Assembly: GCA_905182325.1 (NCBI GenBank)
Contig: CAJJBD010000041.1
Coordinates: 1 to 64,000, forward strand
Direction of reading: 5' to 3'
DNA: 64,000 bases
Origin: an uncultured Planktomarina sp.
GTDB lineage: Bacteria; Pseudomonadota; Alphaproteobacteria; Rhodobacterales; Rhodobacteraceae
Shown here: in pieces, positions 36,659 to 46,622 of the stretch
Layout of the letters: every line of letters starts with the position of its first letter
Numbering within the stretch: the first letter of the stretch is position 1
The notes under the pieces: model-generated
Databases searched by the model: none
Told to the model about the DNA's origin: nothing
The model's input: only the letters and a program-made list of their open reading frames with translations
Translations under genes and position numbers: made by a program

Positions 36659-37923
36659 TGGCTTCTTCTTTACGTGGTGATACGGCTGATAGGCTGCGGT
36701 TAAATGAAAATTTATTGGCTACATCTGGCCAGTGGTTTAAAAATGCACGCTTAGCTGCGGCAGAGCGAGTGGAAAGTCAGGGGCTACCTCAACGCCGCGA
36801 CGAATATTGGGGCTATACACAACCAGATGCTTTTTTACAAAAAAAAATTGATTTTGACGTAGACTTGAATTCACCTTTAGAACTATTTTCCAAAGAGTTA
36901 TCAGAGGTAATTAATTATAAAAATGGTATACTCCAAGAAAAAAAATTGCCAGCCATACCAGGGTGCTCTGTCGAGAGCTTAAGTGATGCGGCAACGTTGG
37001 ACAACCATTGGGCGGGTACCGTTTTTGGTAAGCTTGAGGCTGTTGGTCAGATCCCTGTCCAAAGATCTTTGGCAGCGCTGAATACGGCAACAGCGTCGCA
37101 GGGTCTGTTAATACTTGTGACGGGTAAAGTAAAAAAACCAATTAGGATAAATGCTGTCTGCGAAGGCACTTCAGACACAATAATTCACCACATTATAAAA
37201 GTCGAGCGGGGTGCGAATGTTACCTTAATTGAGACGGGCCAATATGGGGCTCGTGCGAATGTAGTTTTAGAAGTGGAAGTAGAGGGGGATGGTACTTTTA
37301 ATCACATCCGGATGCAAAATGGTCACGAGCATAACGCACTTACGCATATTTTTGGACGTATTGGCACAAATAGTACTTTTAAATCTTTTACACTCACGTC
37401 GGGTGGTAGGTTAACACGTAACGAATGCATTTTAGATTTAGTAGGTGATTCATCCAGGGTTTCTGTTGCTGGTGCTTGCATCGGTGATGAAAAATTTCAT
37501 CATGACGACACCGTTTTTGTTACACACAACGCGGCAAACTGCGAAAGCAGGCAGGTATTTAAAAAAGTGCTTCGAGACGGTTCAGTCGGTGTTTTTCAGG
37601 GTAAAATTCTTGTTAAAGCAGGTGCGCAAAAAACTGACGGATATCAGATTAGTCAATCTTTGCTACTGGATGATAATAGTCAGTTTCTTGCTAAACCTGA
37701 ACTTGAGATTTACGCTGATGATGTTGTTTGTTCACATGGCTCAACATCTGGTGCTATCGATGAGGAAGCCCTTTTCTACCTTCGCTCACGTGGCGTTCCA
37801 AAAGCAAAAGCAATTGATTTGTTAACCCTTTCCTTCATTGCTGAAGCTATTCAAGAAGTAGAAAGTCCTGAATTGGCAGACGCTCTTTTGGCACATGTTA
37901 CGGCTGTACTCGAGGTAAGGTAA
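36658..37923 (+). CDS. sufD: Fe-S cluster assembly subunit SufD
   Basis: 421 residues starting at GTG 36658 that shares one base with the sufC stop. An N-terminal helical part (QGLPQRRDEYWGYTQPDAFL) is followed by the SufBD beta-helix core with HHDDTVFVTHNAANCESRQVFK, KTDGYQISQSLLL and the end motif CSHGSTSGAIDEEALFYLRSRGV. Paralogue of SufB in the SufBC2D scaffold. An A9 run near residue 61 (36839-36847) could allow slippage but the frame is intact. Confidence 0.95.
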   Translation: MASSLRGDTADRLRLNENLLATSGQWFKNARLAAAERVESQGLPQRRDEYWGYTQPDAFLQKKIDFDVDLNSPLELFSKELSEVINYKNGILQEKKLPAIPGCSVESLSDAATLDNHWAGTVFGKLEAVGQIPVQRSLAALNTATASQGLLILVTGKVKKPIRINAVCEGTSDTIIHHIIKVERGANVTLIETGQYGARANVVLEVEVEGDGTFNHIRMQNGHEHNALTHIFGRIGTNSTFKSFTLTSGGRLTRNECILDLVGDSSRVSVAGACIGDEKFHHDDTVFVTHNAANCESRQVFKKVLRDGSVGVFQGKILVKAGAQKTDGYQISQSLLLDDNSQFLAKPELEIYADDVVCSHGSTSGAIDEEALFYLRSRGVPKAKAIDLLTLSFIAEAIQEVESPELADALLAHVTAVLEVR

Positions 37924-37927
37924 ATAA

Positions 37928-38404
37928 ATGGCCCTAACGTTAGATATAATTGAATCTCACATTCGCCCACGCAGGGTTATGGCGCGCCTACTTAAAATGG
38001 GAATACGCGAGGACCGTATTTTTGCTATGTTGCTTGCGGGTTGCCTGATATTGTTTATGGCTCAATGGCCGTACCGGGCACGACAAGCGCATTTAAGTGG
38101 TGAAACCCTGACCGATTACATTCAACATGATGCGTTAGCGTTAGTATTTATTTTACCATTAATTGCTTATGGCTTTGCAGGTTTACTACGTTTGTTATCA
38201 AGAGTATTTCGAGCAAAAGCTAACTATTACTCGGCACGTTTAGCACTATTCTGGGCTTTGCTAGCTGCGTCACCTGCTGTCATATTGTCAGGAATGATTA
38301 AAGGATTTGTAGGGTTAGGACTGATAAATTCAGTATTTGGTGCTGCTTGGTTTGTTATATTTTTATGGGTTTTAGTAAATTCCCTCCTTGAGGCAGAGCA
38401 ATGA
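37928..38404 (+). CDS. Yip1-like membrane protein in SUF operon (1)
   Basis: 158 residues with about four hydrophobic helices (for example FAMLLAGCLILFMAQW and ALALVFILPLIAYGFAGLL), Yip1-domain type. It starts 4 bp after sufD and overlaps the next gene by 4 bp, so it is embedded in the operon. Yip1 proteins in bacteria have no firm function. Membrane recruitment of the SUF machinery or iron handling would be a guess. Confidence 0.75.
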   Translation: MALTLDIIESHIRPRRVMARLLKMGIREDRIFAMLLAGCLILFMAQWPYRARQAHLSGETLTDYIQHDALALVFILPLIAYGFAGLLRLLSRVFRAKANYYSARLALFWALLAASPAVILSGMIKGFVGLGLINSVFGAAWFVIFLWVLVNSLLEAEQ

Positions 38405-38967
38405 ACTTCCTAGTGGATCTTTTTAAATTGAGTTTTTTGGATCCTAGCGCAGCGGGCGTTAGGTTGCTAGAGTTACGCCCAAACATTAATACCGCCCTTA
38501 GCGCATTTACAGTCTCAATTATATTTGCTGTTATTATGATATTTGCTTTTAATGGCTTCGGATTAGTGGTGCTTTTACCAGGCCTTCCAGCTTTATCACC
38601 AATTTTTGTTGTCCTAATTGTTGGTGTTGGAAACCTAGCTTTAGTCGCGTGTATCATGTTGGCAGGCCGTGTTTTTCAGAGAGAAGGATCTTTTTCTAAC
38701 GGTGTTTTATTATTTGCTTGGATGCAAATACTACAAGTTATTTTACAAGCATTTCAGATAGGAATTTCAGTTTTTTCTGGAGCTTTAGCAGGCCTAATTG
38801 GGTTATTTGGTACAGGGCTTTTATTTTGGGTGTTATTTGGCTTGATCAATTCCTGGCTCGGTCTAGCTAGTGTTTGGCGGGCAGGTATTTGTTTTGTGTT
38901 AGGTTTAATTGGTTTGTCAGTTTGTGGCTCAATTATATTAGTGTCCATAGGCTTTAGCCCAACTTAG
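38401..38967 (+). CDS. Yip1-like membrane protein in SUF operon (2)
   Basis: 188 residues with about five hydrophobic segments and the Yip1-type pattern ALSAFTVSIIFAVIMIFAFN, LVVLLPGLPALSPIF and GLINSWLGLASVWRAG. Different from but related in layout to the preceding gene, with which it overlaps by 4 bp (ATGA). The sufS gene begins 8 bp later. A pair of related membrane proteins suggests a heteromer. Function unknown. Confidence 0.75.
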   Translation: MNFLVDLFKLSFLDPSAAGVRLLELRPNINTALSAFTVSIIFAVIMIFAFNGFGLVVLLPGLPALSPIFVVLIVGVGNLALVACIMLAGRVFQREGSFSNGVLLFAWMQILQVILQAFQIGISVFSGALAGLIGLFGTGLLFWVLFGLINSWLGLASVWRAGICFVLGLIGLSVCGSIILVSIGFSPT

Positions 38968-38975
38968 GTGACGTA

Positions 38976-40199
38976 ATGACTTTTGATGTTGATAAAATTC
39001 GTGAAGACTTTCCTATCCTTAAGCGGTCGGTAAATAACAAGCCTTTAGTGTATCTTGATAATGGTGCGTCTGCTCAGAAACCTCAGGTAGTTATTGATGC
39101 AATAACCCAAGCTTATTCAACTGAGTATGCAAATGTTCATCGTGGCCTTCATTATCTGTCTAATTTGGCCACTGATAAATATGAATCTGTAAGGGCTAAG
39201 GTTGCCAAGTTTCTAAATTCGAGTTCGGAAGATAGTATAGTTTTTAATTCTGGCACAACTGAGGGTATTAATTTAATAGCCTATGCATGGGCAATGCCAC
39301 GACTCCAGGCTGGCGATGAAATCGTACTTTCTATTATGGAGCACCACGCTAATATTATCCCTTGGCATTTTTTACGTGAACGAATGGGTATTAAATTAAT
39401 CTGGGTCGATGTAGATTCTAATGGAGACCTAGATCCTGAACGCATAATCGCAGCAATGACTCCTCGTACTAAATTAGTCGCAATTACTCATCTTTCCAAT
39501 GTCTTAGGCACAGTAGTGGATGTTAAGACTATAACTAAAGCAGCACATGATATAGGTGCAGTAGTAATGGTCGATGGATCCCAAGCAGCAGTTCACATGG
39601 CCATCGATGTAGAAGATATTGATTGTGATTTTTACGCAATCACCGGCCACAAAGTTTATGGCCCCAGTGGTTCGGGTGCAATTTATATCAAACCAGAACG
39701 CATGGCTGAAATGCGACCCTTTATGGGTGGTGGTGACATGATACGTGACGTTGGACGTGAGGTCATCACATACAACGATGCCCCTATGAAATTTGAGGCA
39801 GGGACTCCCGCAATAGTCCAACAAATCGGACTTGGCGTTGCGTTAGACTATATGATGAATATTGGTATGGACAATATCGCCGCTCACGAGAGGGATCTAT
39901 GTAATTATGCGCGCGGACGTTTAGATGGACTTAACTGGTTGAATATTCAAGGTAAGTCACTAGGAAAGGCAGCCATATTTTCATTCACATTAAATGGGCC
40001 TGCCCACGCTCATGATATATCGACCGTGCTAGACAAAAAAGGCATAGCTGTGAGGGCAGGGCATCACTGTGCTCAGCCTTTAATGGATCACTTGGGTGTT
40101 TCCTCAACATGCCGAGCAAGCTTTGCAATGTACAACACAAAGGCCGAAGTTGATACGCTGGTAGACGGCTTAGAATTTTGTCAAGAATTGTTTGGATAA
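38976..40199 (+). CDS. sufS: Cysteine desulfurase SufS (class II)
   Basis: 407 residues. PLP Schiff-base lysine in ITGHKVYGPSG, LDNGASAQKPQVV near the start, ANVHRGLHYLS and the persulfide cysteine in RAGHHCAQPLMDHLG. Delivers sulfur to SufBCD. It ends the operon here: sufA, sufT and a sufE/sufU acceptor are not found after it, where a convergent tRNA gene follows at once. Confidence 0.96.
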   Translation: MTFDVDKIREDFPILKRSVNNKPLVYLDNGASAQKPQVVIDAITQAYSTEYANVHRGLHYLSNLATDKYESVRAKVAKFLNSSSEDSIVFNSGTTEGINLIAYAWAMPRLQAGDEIVLSIMEHHANIIPWHFLRERMGIKLIWVDVDSNGDLDPERIIAAMTPRTKLVAITHLSNVLGTVVDVKTITKAAHDIGAVVMVDGSQAAVHMAIDVEDIDCDFYAITGHKVYGPSGSGAIYIKPERMAEMRPFMGGGDMIRDVGREVITYNDAPMKFEAGTPAIVQQIGLGVALDYMMNIGMDNIAAHERDLCNYARGRLDGLNWLNIQGKSLGKAAIFSFTLNGPAHAHDISTVLDKKGIAVRAGHHCAQPLMDHLGVSSTCRASFAMYNTKAEVDTLVDGLEFCQELFG

Positions 40200-40203
40200 A
40201 CTA

Positions 40204-40277
40204 TGGAGCGGGTAACGGGAATTGAACCCGTAACTTAAGCTTGGGAAGCTCGCGTGATACCTTTTCACCATACCCGC
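40204..40277 (-). tRNA. tRNA-Gly, anticodon CCC
   Basis: Minus strand reads GCGGGTA (5' acceptor) ... TACCCGC TCCA (3' acceptor with encoded CCA). D-stem GTGA/TCAC, T-arm ACGGG-TTCAATT-CCCGT and anticodon loop TTCCCAA give a full cloverleaf of 74 bases including CCA. The anticodon CCC is complementary to 40243-40245, reading GGG codons. The outermost anticodon-stem pair (C-A) looks unpaired. It is convergent with the SUF operon. Confidence 0.92.
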
Positions 40278-40355
40278 CTGAAGTCAGTTAGCAACACTCA
40301 GCCCTAAGTTAGTCAACTAACAATTATCAATATAAAAACTAATTTATAACTCTTC

Positions 40356-42395
40356 CTAGCGCCTACGCCGCCTTCTTCCTACACTTGTTCCACCACTGCC
40401 GCCAGTATTGAAATTTACATCGGGTAGCGGTATTTTTTCTTTCAGTAAAGTAAACGGGTCGCCTGAATTTGGAATCGCAGACGCATTCACAAAATGCTCC
40501 TGAAACTTAGGCTCTATTGCCGTCTCAATTTTTTCTATCTGATGAACAGTCTCTTCAATAGCCGCCCGCTGTGTTGTATCAATCAAGGCTATTCGGGCCC
40601 CCGACCCAGCGGCATTACCAGCTGAAGTCACCTTTTCAAATGGAACGTCAGGGATCATACCTAGAACCATAGCATGCTTGGGCGAAATATGAGCGCCAAA
40701 GGCTCCCGCTAAAACTACACGGTCTACCGTATCTACTTCAAATTTATCCATCAAAAGCCTCACGCCTGAATATAACGCCGCCTTTGCCATTTGAATCGCT
40801 CGTATGTCTGGGTTGGTCACTGTAATTTTAGGTCCGCCACTCTCAGATGCGTCGTGCATTACATAGCTATTAGTTCGACCATCCAATACACAACGATCTG
40901 TACCTGTCTGTACAGCAGAGCCGATAAGGCCTGATGGATCCAAAAGCCCTGCCATTCGCATTTCTGCTATTGCTTCAATTATTCCTGATCCACAAATTCC
41001 AGTTACTCCTGTGTCCTTGACAGCGTCCCAAAATCCAATTTCATCGGACCACAGATCACAACCAATAACACGGAACCGTGGTTCTTTTGTGGTGGGATCA
41101 ATTTGAACTTTTTCAATTGCTCCAGGTGCTGCCCGCTGGCCAGAGCTGATTTGTGCTCCCTCAAAAGCAGGGCCAGTTGGAGATGAGCAGGCCAAAACTT
41201 TTTCCTTGTTGCCTAGTAAAATTTCAGCATTAGTCCCAACATCTACAACTAACACTAGATCGTCAGATTTATTCGGAGCCTCTGAGAGTGCTACGGCGGC
41301 AGCATCAGCCCCGACATGACCCGCAATACATGGTAGAATATAGGCTCTAGCATTTTTGTGAATATTTATACCGAGTTGATTTGCGTATAAACGTATAGAA
41401 TTTGAGGTAGCTAAAGCAAAGGGGGCCTGCCCAAGTTCAAATGGATCAATACCCAAAAACAGATGGTGCATCACTGGATTGCAAACAAAAACTGCATCCA
41501 TGATGAGGTCTTTGTCAATTTCAGCATCTAAAGCGATTTTTGTAAATAAATCATCCATACCTTCGCGTACAGCTCGCGTCATTTCTTGATCACCGTTTTG
41601 GTTCATCATTGCATAGCTAACCCGGCTCATTAGATCTTCACCAAACCTAATTTGTGGGTTCATTAACCCTGACGAGGCTATAACGGCGCCGTTTTGGAGA
41701 TCACAAAGGTGTGCTGCGATTGTCGTGGACCCTAGATCAACAGCCATGCCATAAACTGAGCCTTCGTAAAAACCTGGCCATAGATGAATGATCTGAGGGG
41801 TGCCACTTTCATCAGAATGGTGAACTGCGCAGGTAACCTTCCAGCTCCCCTTGCGCAAAATAGATTGCATTTGTGGTAATATAGTCAGGTCAGCTTGCAC
41901 TTTTTTCAGGTGCCATTGGCTTTCTAAAGCTGATATCAATCTCTCTAAATCCCCTGATGGCTTGTGCATATCAGGTTCCTCCACCTCGATATAAAACAAT
42001 CGGACAGAAGGGTTTACAGTTATATCAAGAACTTCAGCACGCTTGCGGATCACCTGTTTATGAACTTGACTTTCAGGTGGAACATCAATGACGATATCCC
42101 CCTGCACAGTTGCCTGACAACCTAGGCGTCGCCCTTCTATCAATCCCCGCTTTTCTTGGTAACGCTGCTCTACAGAATTCCAATCTGATAATGCTCCCTG
42201 TTTAACACTGACGCCGTGCTTAGGAAATTCACCATAACCCGGGGTAATTTGACATTTTGAGCAAATTCCACGCCCACCACACACAGAGTCAAGATCAACT
42301 CCAAGCTGCCGCGCTGCTGTTAGAATAGGGGTACCTGTTTCAAAATTTCCACGCCTGCCAGATGGCGTAAAAAGAACCATGTGCTCTTGTTTCAT
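40356..42395 (-). CDS. RamA-like corrinoid-activating protein (ferredoxin + ASKHA domain, DUF4445/COG3894)
   Basis: About 679 residues from ATG 42395, which has AAAGG seven bases upstream; the ORF-track start adds an Arg-rich 14-residue lead without a ribosome site. An N-terminal 2Fe-2S ferredoxin domain (CGGRGICSKCQI, with a later Cys in GRRLGCQAT) is joined to an actin-like ASKHA ATPase (GMAVDLGSTTIAAHL, VVDVGTNAEILL, ICGSGIIEAIAEM, VVLAGAFGAHIS). These proteins reductively reactivate cob(II)alamin on corrinoid methyltransferase partners. The end is GGSGGTSVGRRRRRR, an Arg tail. It probably serves MttB-type systems, but the partner at 4.8 kb is 35 kb away and a corrinoid protein is not in the window. 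Confidence 0.9.
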   Translation of the reverse strand: MKQEHMVLFTPSGRRGNFETGTPILTAARQLGVDLDSVCGGRGICSKCQITPGYGEFPKHGVSVKQGALSDWNSVEQRYQEKRGLIEGRRLGCQATVQGDIVIDVPPESQVHKQVIRKRAEVLDITVNPSVRLFYIEVEEPDMHKPSGDLERLISALESQWHLKKVQADLTILPQMQSILRKGSWKVTCAVHHSDESGTPQIIHLWPGFYEGSVYGMAVDLGSTTIAAHLCDLQNGAVIASSGLMNPQIRFGEDLMSRVSYAMMNQNGDQEMTRAVREGMDDLFTKIALDAEIDKDLIMDAVFVCNPVMHHLFLGIDPFELGQAPFALATSNSIRLYANQLGINIHKNARAYILPCIAGHVGADAAAVALSEAPNKSDDLVLVVDVGTNAEILLGNKEKVLACSSPTGPAFEGAQISSGQRAAPGAIEKVQIDPTTKEPRFRVIGCDLWSDEIGFWDAVKDTGVTGICGSGIIEAIAEMRMAGLLDPSGLIGSAVQTGTDRCVLDGRTNSYVMHDASESGGPKITVTNPDIRAIQMAKAALYSGVRLLMDKFEVDTVDRVVLAGAFGAHISPKHAMVLGMIPDVPFEKVTSAGNAAGSGARIALIDTTQRAAIEETVHQIEKIETAIEPKFQEHFVNASAIPNSGDPFTLLKEKIPLPDVNFNTGGSGGTSVGRRRRRR

Positions 42396-42599
42396 GCAGT
42401 AACCTTTGAGTGATTGTGGCTGCAATCTACGCCTCATCTAATGAAGATAAAGAACGTCTGCGTCCGAAAATGTGCTTTCCGCGCCAAACAGGATCAATTT
42501 ATACATTTTGCTTGATTAAAGAGGAAGTAGAAAAAGTTTAAATTTGTTATTTTTTATTGTAATAAAACACCTTTAGTTTTGCCTAACCTCATGCGATAG

Positions 42600-44087
<1,488 letters not shown>

Positions 44088-45245
44088 ATGACCCCAGGTG
44101 CACGGGTTGCGGCAATGATCGAAGTTTTGGACTCCATTTTGGTAGGAGTGCCGACAGAAAAAGCGCTGACTAACTGGGGCAGAGGCCATAGGTTTGCGGG
44201 TTCCAAAGATCGTGCAGCAATCCGAGATCTCGTATTTCAAGCTATAAGATGTCGTCGTTCAGCAGGTGCTTGGCCGAACCCTATATCCGCGAGGTCTTGG
44301 GCAATTGGTTCCTTGCGGATCAACGATATAGGACTAGAGAACTTGTTTAACAACATTGGTCACGCACCTCCACTTCTTGAAATTGATGAGATTATAACAA
44401 ATAAATGCACTAAAGAGGATGCTTTTGACTTACAGGACTGGGTTGTTGAAGAACTTTTTACATCTTATGGTTCAAAAAAGGCTTCTAAAATTGCAGAACT
44501 TTTGCGACACCGTGCACCAATTTGTTTGCGTGTTAATACTCAAAAGGCGTCCCTAATCAGCGTACAAAAAACTCTGGCAGACGATATGATAGAAACTATT
44601 CTTAATCCCGTTTGTGACACAGCACTCACAGTTATGACAAATCCCAGGCGAGTTGTTCTACATGATATATATAAAAAAGGTTGGATTGAACTACAAGACG
44701 CAGCATCTCAGGCTGTTGCAGCATTAATTCCTGCAAAAGGACGAGTTTTAGATTTTTGTGCAGGTGGTGGTGGCAAATGTTTAGCGGTTTCTGCAAGAAC
44801 CGGTGGATTAGTATTTGCACATGACGCAAATCCCGATCGTATGTCAGAAATTAAAGTACGCGCTTTGCGTGGAGGGCACGATATTAACGTCATATTACCT
44901 GATCAAATTGATGAGTATGGTCAATTTGATTCAATATTCTGTGACCTCCCATGTTCTGGTTCAGGCGCCTGGAGACGCTCTCCAGAAGAAAAATGGAGCC
45001 TAACCCAAGCTGACATTTTGGAGTATCAGAAGCTACAACGCGAGATACTAGTTAAAGCTGAGGGATTTGTTGAACTAGGTGGTACTCTTTCGATGATCAC
45101 ATGCTCCATTTTTAATGCCGAAAACCAAGCACAACGCGATTTTTTACTCGGAAAATTTAAAAGTTTGAAGATTATCTCTGAAAATCAGTATCTTCCCACA
45201 GAAAATAATGATGGCTTATATAACGTTGTTTTACAAAAATCCTGA
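44088..45245 (+). CDS. rsmB: 16S rRNA (cytosine-C5) methyltransferase RsmB-like
   Basis: 385 residues, RsmB/Fmu NOL1-NOP2-sun family. A NusB-like N-terminal part (DRAAIRDLVFQAIRCRR), an RNA-binding linker, the SAM loop LDFCAGGGGKCLAVSA, and the two catalytic cysteines in CDLPCSGSGAWRRSPE and MITCSIFNAENQ. The N-terminal domain is a little short compared with E. coli RsmB. It is adjacent to guaB and ends at a good terminator, so the two are probably co-transcribed. It could equally modify another rRNA site; the exact position is inferred. Confidence 0.9.
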   Translation: MTPGARVAAMIEVLDSILVGVPTEKALTNWGRGHRFAGSKDRAAIRDLVFQAIRCRRSAGAWPNPISARSWAIGSLRINDIGLENLFNNIGHAPPLLEIDEIITNKCTKEDAFDLQDWVVEELFTSYGSKKASKIAELLRHRAPICLRVNTQKASLISVQKTLADDMIETILNPVCDTALTVMTNPRRVVLHDIYKKGWIELQDAASQAVAALIPAKGRVLDFCAGGGGKCLAVSARTGGLVFAHDANPDRMSEIKVRALRGGHDINVILPDQIDEYGQFDSIFCDLPCSGSGAWRRSPEEKWSLTQADILEYQKLQREILVKAEGFVELGGTLSMITCSIFNAENQAQRDFLLGKFKSLKIISENQYLPTENNDGLYNVVLQKS

Positions 45246-45256
45246 AGGGACCTATT

Positions 45257-45288
45257 TAAGTGTTTGAATTCACTTATAATTTTTTTTT
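45257..45288 (+). terminator. Rho-independent terminator after rsmB
   Basis: TAAGTG (45257-45262) pairs with CACTTA (45271-45276) over an 8-base loop, followed by a run of T at 45280-45288. It separates guaB-rsmB from recA. Confidence 0.7.
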
Positions 45289-45302
45289 GATATAAAAATA
45301 AC

Positions 45303-45333
45303 TTGAAATGTTCTTGCTTTAGTCCCATACAAT
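45303..45333 (+). promoter_or_regulatory. Candidate sigma-70-type promoter of recA
   Basis: TTGAAA (45303-45308) and TACAAT (45328-45333) with a 19-base spacer, slightly long, upstream of recA. The SOS box sits just downstream near the expected start site. The -10 match is good, the spacing is not ideal. Confidence 0.5.
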
Positions 45334-45335
45334 GA

Positions 45336-45350
45336 GAACAAGAGGTGAAC
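45336..45350 (+). promoter_or_regulatory. Alphaproteobacterial LexA (SOS) box before recA
   Basis: GAAC-N7-GAAC (GAACAAGAGGTGAAC), a perfect match to the direct-repeat LexA site known in alphaproteobacteria (the other orientation is GTTC-N7-GTTC). It ends 50 bases before the recA ATG and overlaps the likely transcription start, so LexA bound here would block transcription. Confidence 0.9.
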
Positions 45351-45400
45351 ATTTCAACATTGTCCCTCATTACAGTTTATGCGACAAGGAAACAGTAACA

Positions 45401-46489
45401 ATGGCAGCGGCAGATTTAATCACAATGACACCAAAATCAGGCGACAGACAAAAGGCTTTAGATAGTGCTTTGGCACAAATAGAGCGGCAATTTGGCAAGG
45501 GCTCGATCATGAAGCTTGGAGATGGCAACGCCATCCAAGAAATTGAGTCAACATCGACGGGCTCAATAGGGTTAGATATTGCACTGGGTATTGGTGGCTT
45601 GCCGAAGGGTCGCGTAGTAGAAATTTATGGTCCTGAATCATCAGGAAAAACAACTTTAACCCTTCATTGTATTGCGGAAGAGCAGAAAAAAGGTGGCGTG
45701 TGTGCATTCGTTGATGCTGAACACGCCCTGGATCCAAGTTATGCTAAAAAATTAGGCGTAGATTTAGATGACTTGTTAATTTCTCAACCAGACACTGGAG
45801 AACAAGCGCTAGAGATAACCGATACTTTAATCCGGTCGGGAGCTGTCTCGATGGTAGTTATAGATTCCGTGGCAGCACTTACCCCACGAGCTGAAATAGA
45901 AGGTGATATGGGTGACCATCAGGTGGGTGCGCAAGCCAGGCTTATGAGCCAAGCGCTGAGGAAGCTAACTGGTAGTATAAGCAAGTCAAACTGTATGGTA
46001 ATTTTTATTAACCAAATTCGTATGAAAATTGGTGTAATGTTTGGTAGCCCTGAAACGACGTCAGGCGGGAATGCTCTTAAATTCTATTCGTCAGTCCGAC
46101 TCGATATTCGTAGAATTGGCGCACTGAAAGATAGAGACGAAGTGGTTGGCAATGCTACCCGAGTTAAAGTTGTTAAAAACAAAGTAGCGCCACCCTTTAA
46201 ACAAGTTGAATTTGACATCATGTATGGTGAGGGCATTTCAAAAATGGGTGAGTTAGTAGATTTGGGTGTTAAGGTGGGCATCGTTGAAAAATCTGGCAGC
46301 TGGTATAGCTACGGTGACGAGCGGATTGGTCAAGGGCGTGAAAATGCAAAAACATTCCTACGTGAAAATGCATCTATGGCCCATGATATTGAAGATAAAA
46401 TTCGTGCGGCTCATGGCCTTGATTTTGATAAACCAAGCGTGGAAGCTAAGCCAGTTGCCAATGATGAAAACAATGTAATCGACCTTTAA
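45401..46489 (+). CDS. recA: Recombinase RecA
   Basis: 362 residues from ATG 45401 ([19 protein letters not shown]) with AAGGA upstream. The longer ORF-track start at 45332 would be initiated at or before the SOS box and is rejected. Walker [11 protein letters not shown], the [11 protein letters not shown] Walker B region, DNA-binding loops with [15 protein letters not shown], and an acidic C-terminal tail ([10 protein letters not shown]). Strand exchange and LexA co-protease. Followed by a terminator. Confidence 0.98.
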   Translation: MAAADLITMTPKSGDRQKALDSALAQIERQFGKGSIMKLGDGNAIQEIESTSTGSIGLDIALGIGGLPKGRVVEIYGPESSGKTTLTLHCIAEEQKKGGVCAFVDAEHALDPSYAKKLGVDLDDLLISQPDTGEQALEITDTLIRSGAVSMVVIDSVAALTPRAEIEGDMGDHQVGAQARLMSQALRKLTGSISKSNCMVIFINQIRMKIGVMFGSPETTSGGNALKFYSSVRLDIRRIGALKDRDEVVGNATRVKVVKNKVAPPFKQVEFDIMYGEGISKMGELVDLGVKVGIVEKSGSWYSYGDERIGQGRENAKTFLRENASMAHDIEDKIRAAHGLDFDKPSVEAKPVANDENNVIDL

Positions 46490-46516
46490 TAAATTAATCA
46501 ACACTAATTAATTACT

Positions 46517-46554
46517 AAATACCTCGAAACATCAATTTCGGGGTATTTGCTTTG
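46517..46554 (+). terminator. Terminator after recA
   Basis: AAATACCTCGAAA (46517-46529) pairs with TTTCGGGGTATTT (46536-46548), 13 bp with one T-G, 6-base loop CATCAA, followed by GCTTTGG. Strong stem but short T tail. Confidence 0.65.
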
Positions 46555-46622
46555 GCGTAGACACTTCACATAAGGAGTTGTAAGTCTTTGCCAACTATAA
46601 ATTAAGAGGTTTTTGTAAAAAA

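Noticed and set aside
36839-36847. A9 run in sufD as a programmed slippage site
   Set aside because: AT-rich genomes have many such runs; the frame is intact and SufD is full length.
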